NCBI GenBank assembly: GCA_003611745.1 | Contig: RAYF01000015.1 | Span: forward strand, 37,471 to 101,470 | Direction: 5' to 3' | Length of the DNA: 64,000 nucleotides | From: a bacterium D16-36 | GTDB taxonomy: Bacteria; Bacillota; Clostridia; Lachnospirales; Lachnospiraceae | Shown: piece after piece, positions 53,591-63,411 of the stretch | Layout of the letters: every line of letters begins with the position of its first letter | Position numbering within the stretch: the stretch's first letter is position 1 | Made by a program: the position numbers and the translations under genes | The notes under the pieces: generated by a model | What the model was told of the DNA's origin: nothing | The model's input: only the letters and a program-made list of their open reading frames with translations | Database searches by the model: none

Positions 53591-54766
53591 TCATTCGCTC
53601 TGCAAACGCCTAATAACTTCTATGCACATTCTTCCATTATGGTATGGGCATTTCCACGGCTCTACAATCGGTTTCTCCAGCGGATTCCTTTCTGCATCCA
53701 GCGCCCAGTACCACTCGGAACCATTTCTTTTATCAATAAGGTAATCCCTGATATACGCCCATATATCTTTTGCTGCTTCCAGATAACATCCACGGGAAGG
53801 GTCTTTTTGATATCCGTTCAAAAAACCTACTACAGCTTCGGCCTGTACCCACCAGACCCTTGTCGTATCATCTACTCCGTTTTCCGCCTCATTCAGAAGC
53901 GAAGAATCCTTATACGCCCTGTCATAAATATTTTTTGTAATCTCTCTGGTAATCGGTGAAAGCTTTGCCGTATAAGCCTCATCATTTAATACCTCTAATC
54001 CTCTGTCCGTCAGCCACGCTGTTTCAATATCATGGCCATAAGAATATAAATCAATCAGCGTATTCCATGTCCTGTCAAAAAATACTTCCTGCCTGCCGAT
54101 TTCTTTGTTGTAAACTTTATCTGCAATCAGGTCAAGCATAAAGCGGAGCCTGTCAGCCACGTCCCCATTTCCCGCTACCCGGTAAAGTTCTGTATATGCC
54201 TCAAACACATGAAGCAGCGTATTCATTGTCTTTTCCGCAATCACGCCGTTTTCAGAAAGTTTGTCATTCCGGGCCGGATGGAACTCCCTGTCAAATGCTT
54301 CCAGATATCCATATTCATCTGTACAATTCTTTTCAATCAGATTCTGCAGGTCCTCTGCCAGATTCAGCGCTTCCGCATCGCCTGATGCCGCATAATACGA
54401 AGAAAGGGCATAGATTGCAAATGCCTGATTATAAGTATGTTTTGTATCATCCTCAATCTTTCCATCATAGGTAACAGACCAGAAGATTCCGCCATGTTCC
54501 TTGTCAAGACAGAAGTCTTTCATAAACCGATAGGCATGTGCGGCATCTTCTAAAAGCCTTTTATCCTTTAAAAGCAGGTATGCATTGGAAAAGAACCAAA
54601 GGATGCGGCTGTTCAGGATACAGCCCTTCACTGCATGTTTATCCAGTGCAAGGTCATATCCCATATAGCCGTAATACCCTCCGTTTTCCTTATCCTGCAG
54701 GCTCTCCCAGAAAGGAATGAGTTCTTTTGTCAAATGCTGTTTGATTTCTTCCACAAACTCACTCAT
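53591..54766 (-). CDS. Mannobiose/cellobiose 2-epimerase (AGE family)
   Basis: The 391 residues fit an alpha-alpha6 barrel of the N-acylglucosamine 2-epimerase family: LTKELIPFWESLQDKENGGY, HTYNQAFAIYALSSYYAASG, IDLYSYGHDIETAWLTDRGL with the conserved His, and WWVQAEAVVGFLNGYQK. It turns mannobiose (Man-Man) into mannosyl-glucose. It sits between the two phosphorylases, which use both of its substrates. GGGGTG precedes the start. Confidence 0.87.
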   Translation of the reverse strand: MSEFVEEIKQHLTKELIPFWESLQDKENGGYYGYMGYDLALDKHAVKGCILNSRILWFFSNAYLLLKDKRLLEDAAHAYRFMKDFCLDKEHGGIFWSVTYDGKIEDDTKHTYNQAFAIYALSSYYAASGDAEALNLAEDLQNLIEKNCTDEYGYLEAFDREFHPARNDKLSENGVIAEKTMNTLLHVFEAYTELYRVAGNGDVADRLRFMLDLIADKVYNKEIGRQEVFFDRTWNTLIDLYSYGHDIETAWLTDRGLEVLNDEAYTAKLSPITREITKNIYDRAYKDSSLLNEAENGVDDTTRVWWVQAEAVVGFLNGYQKDPSRGCYLEAAKDIWAYIRDYLIDKRNGSEWYWALDAERNPLEKPIVEPWKCPYHNGRMCIEVIRRLQSE

Positions 54767-54792
54767 GGTTACACCCCGTCTTTCTTAATTTT

Positions 54793-54815
54793 GGACGCTC
54801 TCCTCAACCCCCCGA
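54793..54815 (-). terminator. Hairpin between GH130_2 and epimerase genes
   Basis: GCTCTC...GAGAGC pair in the gap. It is a weak stem; a role in mRNA processing is possible. Confidence 0.35.
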
Positions 54816-54873
54816 GAGCATTAACGAATCATCTGAAAAAACTTTCAAACTCTGTCCTCTAAAGTAAAACCGC

Positions 54874-55899
54874 TTACCGGATGCCGATTTCTGTATCCTC
54901 CGCCGTCAGCTGGCTGTGTTCTTTAATATAAGGAACGACTTCATCAATCGTTGTAAATGCAAGCCCTACATAGCTGTCAGCCGCTCCATAGTAAAGTGCA
55001 ATCTTTCCGCTTGCCGCATCATGGATTGTCGCACATGGGAATGTAACATTCGGCACAAAACCGCGCTCCTCATACCACTCTTCCGGAGTAAGCAGGAAGT
55101 TTTCGCAGCGGTATTTAACAATAGAAGGGTTGTCAATATCCAGAATAGCCCCACCGATGCTGTAGACATATCCGTTACAGGTTCCGGTTACACCATGGTA
55201 GAACAGAAGCCAGCCCTCTGTCGTCTCAATCGGTGCAGCGCCTCCACCAATCTTTACAGCCTCCCACCACTCTTTTCCTTTTCCCATAACGTGGCGGTGT
55301 TTTCCCCAGTAAACCATATCCTTACTTTCTGAAATAAAGATATCGCCGAATGGGGTATGGCCGCTGTCACTTGGACGGGACAGCATCAGGAAGTTCCCAT
55401 TTACCTTTCTAGGGAACAATACCGCATTCCTGTTAAATGGGAGGAATGGATTTTCAATCCTTGTAAATATTTCAAAATCTTCCGTCTTCGCCATTCCAAT
55501 CGCAGCGCCATAAAAATCCTGGCACCAGATAATATAGTAGGTATCCTCTACCTTTACCAGCCTTGGATCATATGCATAGACCGGCATAAAATCATTTCCC
55601 TCTTCATCTTTAAAAGGAATCTTATCTTTCTCAAAATCCCAGTGGATGGCATCTTTGCTTCTGCCAAGATAGATATACGGAATACCGTTTACCTGCTCCC
55701 CACGGAATACACCGATAAACGCATCCTCATAAGGAATCACCGCACTGTTAAAAATTCTCGCAACCCCCTCTGCCGGATTGCGCCCGATAATCGGATTTTC
55801 ATTGTAACGCCAGACCGGCATCCACTTCTTTGCATCTGCAGGCCTATCCTGCCAAGGCACATTTGGGACATCCGGCCCGATAATTTTTACATCACCCAT
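54874..55899 (-). CDS. GH130_2 beta-1,4-manno-oligosaccharide phosphorylase
   Basis: The start at 55899 has AAAGGAG (341 residues). It follows GH130 subfamily 2: VWRYNENPIIGRNPAEGVAR, IFNSAVIPYEDAFIGVFRGE, the Asp in VYAYDPRLVKVEDTYY, and RNAVLFPRKVNGNFLMLSRP. It phosphorolyses mannosyl residues from manno-oligosaccharides, releasing mannose-1-phosphate. Together with the epimerase and GH130_1 gene it completes the intracellular route. Confidence 0.87.
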   Translation of the reverse strand: MGDVKIIGPDVPNVPWQDRPADAKKWMPVWRYNENPIIGRNPAEGVARIFNSAVIPYEDAFIGVFRGEQVNGIPYIYLGRSKDAIHWDFEKDKIPFKDEEGNDFMPVYAYDPRLVKVEDTYYIIWCQDFYGAAIGMAKTEDFEIFTRIENPFLPFNRNAVLFPRKVNGNFLMLSRPSDSGHTPFGDIFISESKDMVYWGKHRHVMGKGKEWWEAVKIGGGAAPIETTEGWLLFYHGVTGTCNGYVYSIGGAILDIDNPSIVKYRCENFLLTPEEWYEERGFVPNVTFPCATIHDAASGKIALYYGAADSYVGLAFTTIDEVVPYIKEHSQLTAEDTEIGIR

Positions 55900-55960
55900 T
55901 ATAAAATCTCCTTTCAAAATCTTCTTATTTCTTATTATTAATTTAGTTTGACTTCGTAGC

Positions 55961-56048
55961 GAAGAATCGCTTTGCGATTCTTCTTAGGTGCGGCTGTAGC
56001 TTTCCTTGCACATGGTTTTTCCATGTGTTATGGAAAGCTCCGCACCTT
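55961..56048 (-). terminator. Double hairpin at the end of the transporter genes
   Basis: GAAGAATCGC/GCGATTCTTC (55961-55983) is followed by a long stem with outer arms TAAGGTGCGG and CCGCACCTTA-like sequence around GGAAAGCT (55985-56048), which overlaps the permease stop. The pair divides transporter from enzyme genes and could partly stop or stabilise the mRNA. Confidence 0.6.
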
Positions 56049-56901
56049 ATCCTTTAACAGACCCCTGTGTGAGCCCGCTGTAAATCTGTTTCTGGCACAG
56101 GATAAATACAAGCAGCGCCGGAATCATCGTCAGGATAACGCCTGCACAGATATAGTTGTACTGGTTTCCGAGAGGCCCGGTAAACTTAAACAGCGAAGTT
56201 GCCACCGTTACATACCAGTTTTTATTCTGCAGGTACAGGTTTGCCATGTAGTATTCGTTATAAACGCCAACGCCTTTCAAAATCATAACTGTTACAATCG
56301 CAGGCTTTAACAGAGGAAGGAGCACCCTGAAAAATACCCCAAAATAAGTACATCCATCCATAATCGCAGCCTCGTCCAAAGACTTTGATATATTTTCAAA
56401 GAACTGAATGAAGATATAAATTGAGATAACATCTGTTCCGCACATCAGGACGATATATCCTGCAATATTGTTAATCCAATTCAACTGATACATAATCTGG
56501 TATACAGATACCTGCATCGCGATACCCGGAAGTAATGACGCAAACAGAAACAGATTACGGATCAGCCCGTTTCCAAAAAATTTAAAACGGTCAAGGATAT
56601 AGGCAAGCATAGAGCCTGTCAGAATCGCAAAGAACAATACGCAAACCAAAATAATAATAGAATTTCGGAAAGCCAGCGCCATATTAGCCTGATCCCATGC
56701 CTCCGTAAAGTTCTTAAAATAAGTCCAGCTCTTTGGAAGATCCATTACATTTGTCTCAGCGTACTCTTCTGGAGATTTAAAAGCTGTAATAATGCAGACA
56801 ACAACCGGGAGGACCGATACAAATGCCCCTAAAAGCAGGGAAGCATATTTGACAACCGCCCACAAAACTTTCTTAACTTTTGCCATATTATTATTATTCA
56901 T
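56047..56901 (-). CDS. Carbohydrate ABC transporter permease (MalG type)
   Basis: The 284 residues have six helices and the EAA loop ISKSLDEAAIMDGCTYFGVF (about 190-209) with the conserved G. Its sequence is that of oligosaccharide importers of the CUT1 class. It starts inside the stop of the upstream permease and works with it and the binding protein at 58026. Confidence 0.92.
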   Translation of the reverse strand: MNNNNMAKVKKVLWAVVKYASLLLGAFVSVLPVVVCIITAFKSPEEYAETNVMDLPKSWTYFKNFTEAWDQANMALAFRNSIIILVCVLFFAILTGSMLAYILDRFKFFGNGLIRNLFLFASLLPGIAMQVSVYQIMYQLNWINNIAGYIVLMCGTDVISIYIFIQFFENISKSLDEAAIMDGCTYFGVFFRVLLPLLKPAIVTVMILKGVGVYNEYYMANLYLQNKNWYVTVATSLFKFTGPLGNQYNYICAGVILTMIPALLVFILCQKQIYSGLTQGSVKG

Positions 56902-57896
56902 GATACTCCACCTCCATTTGCCATTTTCTGCTTCTCAAGGGCCTCCCTTTTCTGCCTCTTGCGGACAGTACGGATTGCCTCCTCTTCCCCTTCACCAAAG
57001 AAATAACGGAAGAATACTTTCTGGAGCATGGTCGCAATCAGAATAATAACCAAGAGCACTACTGCCATGGCTGATGCCAGGCCAACCTTCTGGCTCTCAT
57101 GCGCTAACTTATTCATAATTACGAAATAAGTCCCGGTTCCAAAATTACCGCCGGTAATTACATATGGAGGTTCGAATGCACTCAGTGAACCTGTAATAGA
57201 AAGAATCAAATTCAATACAATAATTGTCTTAATACTTGGGAAAATAATATATTTAAATTTATCCCATCCGCTGGCGCCGTCAATTGCTGCCGCCTCATAG
57301 AGGGAAGAATCTACCGACATAATCGCGCCGATAAAAAGCACCATGTTCTGCCCCATATAACGCCAGATAGACGTTGCCGCTACTGAGAAGTTATTGATTT
57401 TCGTATCCCTCAGCCAGTATGGCAGATTATCTAGCTCAAACCCACACCACTGCAGCACGGTATCTAACACAAAACCTCTGGTGTAGAAGAATTTAAAAAT
57501 AAAACCAACTGCAATACCGCAGACCAGATATGGGAAAAACATAAATCCCTTGAACACTCCACTCGCTTTTGTCTTAAAACTCAAAAGAGATGCAAAATAC
57601 AATGCAAGCGCAAGCTGTATAAAAGATGCCCCAATATAGTACAGGCTCAGCTTTAACGCCCTAAAACAATCATCTCTTGTAAAGACCTCCAAATAGTTTT
57701 CAAGCCCCACAAATTCACGGCCTCCGATATACTTCATATCATAAAAACTAAACCCGATCATCTTCGCAAATGGCAGGTATGTAAACACAAACAACAGTGT
57801 CAACGGTACCAGCATAAAAGTAATGATACAAAGAACTTTATTGACCTTTGCGGATTTAATCCATTTCAAAAAATTAAAATTTCCTTTTTCTTTCAT
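56898..57896 (-). CDS. Carbohydrate ABC transporter permease (MalF type)
   Basis: The 332 residues have an N-terminal cytosolic tail, helices, and the EAA loop DSSLYEAAAIDGASGWDKFK (about 205-224). It pairs with the MalG-type permease. The ATPase is not in this cluster; CUT1 systems often share a common MsiK-like ATPase, which is known for Firmicutes. Confidence 0.92.
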   Translation of the reverse strand: MKEKGNFNFLKWIKSAKVNKVLCIITFMLVPLTLLFVFTYLPFAKMIGFSFYDMKYIGGREFVGLENYLEVFTRDDCFRALKLSLYYIGASFIQLALALYFASLLSFKTKASGVFKGFMFFPYLVCGIAVGFIFKFFYTRGFVLDTVLQWCGFELDNLPYWLRDTKINNFSVAATSIWRYMGQNMVLFIGAIMSVDSSLYEAAAIDGASGWDKFKYIIFPSIKTIIVLNLILSITGSLSAFEPPYVITGGNFGTGTYFVIMNKLAHESQKVGLASAMAVVLLVIILIATMLQKVFFRYFFGEGEEEAIRTVRKRQKREALEKQKMANGGGVS

Positions 57897-58025
57897 CGGT
57901 TACCTTCTTTCTTATATAACATGTTCCCCAATTCCAGCTCTCACTGCAATCGAGGAACATACCTTCCACTATTTATGCTACAAGAGTGAAAAACATAAAG
58001 TTTTTGTCCGCACCAGACGAATCAC

Positions 58026-59432
58026 TTACTCAAACTTTATATCATGATTTTCCTGTGCTGTTGTCCACTTCTCATTCCATTCCTTAACCATGTCTTTCAT
58101 TTCCATGCCATCCTTCTTGATAGCTTCCTCGACAATCTGCTTAGGAATAGCACCTGATACATTGATGCCAAGCTCAGAATCATTATTTACATCATTAAAC
58201 AATGTCTCCTCGCCTGCTGCTGCAGCCTTATTTACAACAAGCTCAATACTATCAAAAATAGTTAATGCATCTGGCAGTTTTGAACCCTTAATACCTGTAA
58301 TACCACCTTCGCTTTCTGCAAAACCAGATTTTTCAATTAACCATTTGATGTAACACATAGCTGCTGTTTTCTGGTCATTGGAGCTATTTACATTAATACC
58401 ATAGCAGTAGTCAGGGCCTGCTGCTGCATACTGCTTGCCATTTACTGTGATAGGGAATGGCATATAAGCGATATCGTCTGCATTGTCACCGCCTGCCTGC
58501 ATCTGTGGAATAGCCCATGAACCAAGTACCATACAGCCAATCTCACCGCGATTAATCATGCCCTTGCTGCCTTCCCAGTCAGTTGTTGTAGGATCTTCTT
58601 CCGTCAGTCCCTGCTTAACTACCTCATACAAAGTATTGTATACAGCATATGGGCCTGTCTGGTCGCCTCTGTCAGAGAACGGTTCCTTTCCTTTGGTTAA
58701 ACCTGTGTTTACAAAGTCTGCATCACCTGTTGCACCTCCGTCAATATATGCATCCCATGCATTCATTGTCCAGTCCGCTGCAAAGTTCGTGTATAATGGT
58801 GCCACAAACTTCTTATCATCTTTCTTATTGTCCTTAATTTTCTTCAGAGCGGCCAGAAATTCATCTGGAGTCTTTGGAAGTTCCGTAACGCCTGCCTCTT
58901 CAAATACTTTCTTGTTATATACGATACCCTGTAAATTTACCATAGATGGCATACCATATACCTTATCTGAAAAAGCATAATTATTTAAGAACCTTTCATC
59001 ATAGCTTTCGCCAAGCTTGCTCTTATTGCCAAAGCTAACAAAGTAATTCTCCAGTTCATCCTTGTCAACTGTAGTAGGAACCATACAGATTTCACCCCAG
59101 TCACCGGTTGACAAACGTGTTGTAATATCATTTGCATAATCGGTGATTCCTTCGTACTCAATGTTGACATTTGGATACAGTTTCTGGAATTCCTTGATGT
59201 AATCCTGGAATGTGTTATCCACCTTGTCTGTCTTGTGGGTCAGGAATTTCAGGTCGGCCTTTACACTTGTGTAATCTTCGCCAAGTTTAATCTGATCCAA
59301 TGTCAGTGTAAATGCCTCGTCTTTCTTGTCGTCCTTCTTCTTGTCATCATCTTTCGAACCACAAGCTGCGAGTGAAAGTGTCATGGCTCCTGTCAGAGTC
59401 ACTGCAAGTAAACGTTTAAAATTTTTTCTCAT
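58026..59432 (-). CDS. Extracellular solute-binding lipoprotein (oligosaccharide)
   Basis: The 468 residues start with a lipoprotein signal: RLLAVTLTGAMTLSLAACGS (lipobox LAAC near residue 23), then a charged linker KDDDKKKDDKKDEA. The mature part is a type 1 solute-binding fold (YIKEFQKLYPNVNIEYEGIT, ...). GAAGGAGAGAG precedes the start. First gene of the mannan operon; by homology it captures manno-oligosaccharides at the surface. Confidence 0.92.
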   Translation of the reverse strand: MRKNFKRLLAVTLTGAMTLSLAACGSKDDDKKKDDKKDEAFTLTLDQIKLGEDYTSVKADLKFLTHKTDKVDNTFQDYIKEFQKLYPNVNIEYEGITDYANDITTRLSTGDWGEICMVPTTVDKDELENYFVSFGNKSKLGESYDERFLNNYAFSDKVYGMPSMVNLQGIVYNKKVFEEAGVTELPKTPDEFLAALKKIKDNKKDDKKFVAPLYTNFAADWTMNAWDAYIDGGATGDADFVNTGLTKGKEPFSDRGDQTGPYAVYNTLYEVVKQGLTEEDPTTTDWEGSKGMINRGEIGCMVLGSWAIPQMQAGGDNADDIAYMPFPITVNGKQYAAAGPDYCYGINVNSSNDQKTAAMCYIKWLIEKSGFAESEGGITGIKGSKLPDALTIFDSIELVVNKAAAAGEETLFNDVNNDSELGINVSGAIPKQIVEEAIKKDGMEMKDMVKEWNEKWTTAQENHDIKFE

Positions 59433-59460
59433 AAGTCTCTCTCCTTCTCTTTGTTTTTTA

Positions 59461-59500
59461 ACTTGTTTTAAGTTGCTTTAAGTTGCTTTAATCATACCAT
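59461..59500 (-). promoter_or_regulatory. Operon promoter/leader with tandem AGTTGCTTTA
   Basis: An extended -10 (TGGTATGAT; 59491-59496 on minus strand) is followed in the leader by the direct repeat AGTTGCTTTA (59471-59490). It lies 30-70 bases upstream of the binding-protein start. A regulator for the repeat is not in the window. Confidence 0.45.
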
Positions 59501-59814
59501 TAAAGTTAAAATAAATGAATATTTAACTAATATATTTTATTTATTCTATATTTTACTCACTTTTTTCTTTTGTTATTGTGCATATTGACCAAAAAACTCT
59601 CATTTTCTATCTAATCTTAACAATTAATTTTATTTTAAGTAGATTTATTTTAAGTCAATTTATCTATTATTTTAACTTTTCCATAGCAAAATACTTTCTT
59701 AACTATGTTTTTCCCCTCTGCTTTGGTTTCTATTCACTCCCCCAATGCCATATTTTTACCAAATTATGGATAATCACAGGTTATCCCCTGTTCATAATTC
59801 TGATTGGCTATTGT

Positions 59815-60010
59815 TAGGGGTTGGCGAAACGGACGTGCTGGGATTTCTCCACACGCTCTTTGCGTGGGACGCTTGCGCTCATGCTCAGACGCAGCGGTAC
59901 ATAGGTTTGCTTGGGCGCGGCAGCGCTTTCAGCGCCCCCAGATGCCAGAAAGGCTGCCTGCAAGCGAGCTTGCGCCAGCGTCTCCGTATGCCCTTGAGAA
60001 GGGGTGTGTT
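59815..60010 (+). other. GC-rich structured island, no gene
   Basis: About 200 bases contrast with the AT-rich flanks. It contains many stems: GCGCGGCAGCGC, CAAGCGAGCTTG and CGCTTGCG. The piece CTGCAAGCGAGCTTGCG resembles TGCAAGCAAGCTTGCG of R1/R2. No start with a ribosome site is present; the frames run in all phases. Confidence 0.4.
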
Positions 60011-60199
60011 CGAAATCTTTAGCATTGGCTATGGCAAGTGGACACGCATTTGAGTTGTAGACTGTGGAAAATTGCAGGTGTAAGCAAGCTATAAAGATAA
60101 AATTTCTAAACTAAGTTTATATATAAAGTTTTAATTTCTTCAATCTCTCCCACCCTGCAGGTTTCCCACAGCCTACCGTCCTGCATGGGTTTCAACAAC

Positions 60200-60466
60200 T
60201 AAAATGTAATATTGTCCCCGGTATCGTAAATTAGGCGCATTCTTTCAGCAGCCGATATCTGGATATGTAAGATTGCCCTTAACATTTCAATGATGCCGCC
60301 GTCAAGAGCTCGTTGGTGCTTAGACCATGTTTTTTATGGTCTTATGCACCATTACGTAGCTCTTCAAGTGGAAGCGTGCGGCGAGTGAAATGTTAAGGAC
60401 AATCTTACATCCCAGAAAAAGTAGCAAAGTGCGCTAAACAAATACCGGGGACAATATTACATTTTA
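60200..60466. mobile_element. 267-bp foldback element with nested inverted repeats
   Basis: Ends are a perfect 25-bp inverted repeat (60200-60224, beginning TAAAATGTAATATTGTCC; 60442-60466). Inside, 60267-60289 and 60386-60408 pair at 22 of 23 bases (AAGATTG.CCTTAACATTTCA). The centre is a third hairpin (GGTGC.TAGACCAT/ATGGTCTTATGCACC, 60315-60350). The whole can fold into one long hairpin. It has no coding region and lies 61 bases ahead of the YesL-like gene's ribosome site. Confidence 0.8.
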
Positions 60467-60563
60467 GATTCTGCCCCTTTTCATTGTTTGTTTTTTGTGA
60501 TAATCTATATTTATGTCTTGATACTTTTTGATTTGGCGAGATACTACAAGAAAGGTGGCTTTT

Positions 60564-61205
60564 ATGAATTTTAATCCTGAAAACAAATTTTTTAACTTTA
60601 TGTCGAAATTCGGGGATTTTGTTGTGCTGAATATTATTTTTATCATTACATGCATCCCTGTTTTTACAATCGGCGCATCCCTCTGCGCCCTGTACACTGT
60701 CTGCAAAAAACGGCTGGCTGATGAAGAATCTTATATAATAAGAGGCTATCTGGCTATCTGGAAGGAAAATTTTTTCAATGCAACTATTATCTGGCTTTTC
60801 TTTCTGGTACTGCTGCCAGTATTGCTGTTTTTAGTAAATCTCTTTACACGCCATTTGAACAATGCTATATTGTTCTCTTTCTGCCTGCTTATTATACTAT
60901 GGTATATTTTTTCTATGCTGTATGCATTCCCCCTCCAGGCAACCTTTATTAATACACCATTCCGGATTCTCTGCAACAGTTTCCTGACTGCAATGGCACA
61001 TCTTCCGTATACTATCGTACTTTTTGCCGTAACAATGCTGCCCATTGTAATCACACTGCTGTTTCCGGTCGCATTATACTTTACCCTCACCTACTGGATG
61101 CTTTTTGGGTTTTCATTAAACGGCATATTCTCTGTCATAATCACAAAACGTGTATTTAAGCACTATCTTCCGGATGAGACAGAAGAGACAAAGGAAGCGG
61201 AGTAA
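60564..61205 (+). CDS. YesL-like membrane protein (DUF624)
   Basis: AAGAAAGGTGG precedes the ATG at 60564. The 213 residues start with NPENKFFNFMSKFGDFVVLN then IIFIITCIPVFTIGASLCAL, a hallmark of DUF624/YesL. About five or six helices follow. These proteins commonly neighbour sugar-binding ABC transporters; function unknown. It is divergent from the mannan operon. Confidence 0.85.
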   Translation: MNFNPENKFFNFMSKFGDFVVLNIIFIITCIPVFTIGASLCALYTVCKKRLADEESYIIRGYLAIWKENFFNATIIWLFFLVLLPVLLFLVNLFTRHLNNAILFSFCLLIILWYIFSMLYAFPLQATFINTPFRILCNSFLTAMAHLPYTIVLFAVTMLPIVITLLFPVALYFTLTYWMLFGFSLNGIFSVIITKRVFKHYLPDETEETKEAE

Positions 61206-61301
61206 GCCTCTCCACTTCCTTCTCTAAACGGCTGTGCAATCCAAGAATTCCAATTCTGCCAGCCGATGTCCCACGGAACAATTTATCCGATTCCCGCCCC
61301 C

Positions 61302-62528
61302 TTACACAACCTGATGTTTCTTAAATCCTAATCCCGCTAACGGCAGCATGATTACAGTTAATAAAGCATACAGAATCACTCTTACAGTAAGCACATCCAA
61401 AACCAGACCACCGAATTGGTATGAAATATACTTGCCGAATTCCGGCATTGCGGCACGGTATGGCAGCAAAAACAACACCAGATTATATTCCCCTGCCGTT
61501 CCGTTTGGCGTTAGGAACAAGGGAATGAACAGTATTGGCACAAGAATAATCAGCACAAGATACGGACTTTTCATTTTTGAAGATAAAAAGAGTGTGAACC
61601 CAATCATGGCAAAAAGCACCAAGAAGATAATGCCAATATTAATAAGGACAGCCTGCAAAAATGTGAAAGGATACGGAATTGCCGTATTTGCAATCTGCAA
61701 TGGCAGATTCCAGCCATCCGTCCCAAATGCTATAAGCGGCAGTCCGCACGCCACGATAATATGAAGTATGAATGCAACTGTTCCAAATAAAAACGTTGCT
61801 GCTATCTTTGCCGTTGCCAGCTTTGTTTTCCCATACTTTGCAGATAAAAGCACTGCGTCTGTCCCTGTCTGATATTCTCCGGAAAAGACAGGGGCCGCCA
61901 CCATGCAGATAGCCAGCAATGCGAACATCAAAAGCTCAAAACTGCTGATAATAACTTCCCATCCCTCATAGTATCCATATTGTAGCGGTGTGTCCACCTT
62001 GTCCGCCATACTGCCCCAATATTCTTTTTGTTCATTGGATAATGCCCGGGACGGGTTGTTAAGCAGGGCCTGTATCTTCCCTCCCATCGTTTGATAAAAG
62101 GACGCTCCGTCTTTTATGTTCAAATCAGGGAGATTATTGTAGCCCCAAATATCATTCGGGCTGCTATACACATTAGCAATCAGGTTAAGCAGTTTTTCCC
62201 TCGGTGCAACTCCATTCCAGTAGGCATCGCCAATTAGGAACTGCTCATTTCCGTCATATCCGATATTATCAGGATTCTCAAAAAGCTCCTGCACTTCCCG
62301 AATCGTTTTAGCAACATATTCTTCGGACAAAGGGACTGACAAATCCGCATACCGCCCCTTTTCATAAGCAATACCATCCGCCCCCTTTATGGCTCCATCC
62401 TGATTGTAGGTCTGGTACTGCATAATGGGCAGGCCAAAAAGAAACCCTGTCAAAATCAAGCTGACTGCCATCACAATCAGAGAAGACTTTTTACGAAGTA
62501 TTTTCAAAAACTCATATCTTACCAGCAT
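61302..62528 (-). CDS. ABC-2 type permease
   Basis: The 408 residues have a first helix (about 17-37), a long extracytoplasmic region to about 195 and then five or six helices (SFELLMFALLAICMVAAPVF and following). A typical ABC exporter permease with an N-terminal helix and large extracellular domain. Its start is 1 base from the stop of the ATPase gene, so they are co-translated. Confidence 0.85.
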   Translation of the reverse strand: MLVRYEFLKILRKKSSLIVMAVSLILTGFLFGLPIMQYQTYNQDGAIKGADGIAYEKGRYADLSVPLSEEYVAKTIREVQELFENPDNIGYDGNEQFLIGDAYWNGVAPREKLLNLIANVYSSPNDIWGYNNLPDLNIKDGASFYQTMGGKIQALLNNPSRALSNEQKEYWGSMADKVDTPLQYGYYEGWEVIISSFELLMFALLAICMVAAPVFSGEYQTGTDAVLLSAKYGKTKLATAKIAATFLFGTVAFILHIIVACGLPLIAFGTDGWNLPLQIANTAIPYPFTFLQAVLINIGIIFLVLFAMIGFTLFLSSKMKSPYLVLIILVPILFIPLFLTPNGTAGEYNLVLFLLPYRAAMPEFGKYISYQFGGLVLDVLTVRVILYALLTVIMLPLAGLGFKKHQVV

Positions 62529-62529
62529 A

Positions 62530-63411
62530 TTAACCCTCCTGTTTCCCTATTTCTTCACCAAAATGATACAAAAATAAATCTTCTAAGTTCGGCTCCACCA
62601 TCTGTGCATCTTCCCCCGGCGGTGTCTCCCCTATGATGCGCAGCCGCACCATACTGTTTTCGTGGTGAAGATTTACAACAGAAAAATTCCTGCTGTATTC
62701 CGCAGCCGCCCTTTCATCAACTAACAACTCCCACACCTTGCCTTTCATACTGTCTGTAACCGTACTCATCCCCTCTTGCAAAATAAAACGCCCCTGCTTC
62801 ATCATCAAAATCGTATCTGCAATATAAGAAACATCAGAAACAATGTGTGTGGACAGAATAACAATTTTTTCTCTTGCAAAATCAGAAATAATATTGCGGA
62901 AACGAACCCTCTCTTTTGGGTCAAGCCCCGCTGTAGGTTCGTCCAATATCAGGATAGAGGGGCTGTTCAGTTCTGCCTGCGCAATCCCCAGACGCTGCTT
63001 CATGCCGCCAGAGTATGACTTAATCTTCTTATCCGCCACATCGGACAGATTTACCATATGAAGCAGATCCTCTGTCCGTTTTTTTGCCTTCCTTTTGTCA
63101 AGCCCTTTTACCGCTGCTATGTACAGCATGAATTCACGGGCGGTGAAATCAGGATAAAAGCCAAAGTCCTGCGGCATATATCCCAGATGGGTATAATACC
63201 TCTCACCTAATTGTTCCATCGTCTTTCCATTTAACCTGACACTGCCCGAAGTCGGTTTCAAAACGCCACATATCATCCGCATCAGCGTTGTCTTGCCCGC
63301 GCCGTTTGCGCCAAGCAGCCCATATACCCCCGGCACTAAGCCGGCATTTACATTTTTGACAGCGCATTTTGCTCCGTACTGCTTCCTTAAACCTTGTAAC
63401 TGCAATTCCAT
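62530..63411 (-). CDS. ABC transporter ATP-binding protein
   Basis: GAGGAGG before 63411 sets the start (293 residues). It has Walker A GLLGANGAGKTTLMRM (about 32-47), signature KSYSGGMKQRLGIAQAEL, Walker B ILILDEPTAGLD and His switch in ILSTHIVSD. The C-terminal extension (about 220-293) is that of drug/lantibiotic exporters. It partners the permease 61302-62528. Confidence 0.92.
   Translation of the reverse strand: MELQLQGLRKQYGAKCAVKNVNAGLVPGVYGLLGANGAGKTTLMRMICGVLKPTSGSVRLNGKTMEQLGERYYTHLGYMPQDFGFYPDFTAREFMLYIAAVKGLDKRKAKKRTEDLLHMVNLSDVADKKIKSYSGGMKQRLGIAQAELNSPSILILDEPTAGLDPKERVRFRNIISDFAREKIVILSTHIVSDVSYIADTILMMKQGRFILQEGMSTVTDSMKGKVWELLVDERAAAEYSRNFSVVNLHHENSMVRLRIIGETPPGEDAQMVEPNLEDLFLYHFGEEIGKQEG

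Noticed and set aside
59745..60053. Plus-strand frames across the GC-rich island
   Set aside because: Long only because GC-rich repeats lack stop codons; three phases are open and none has a start signal.
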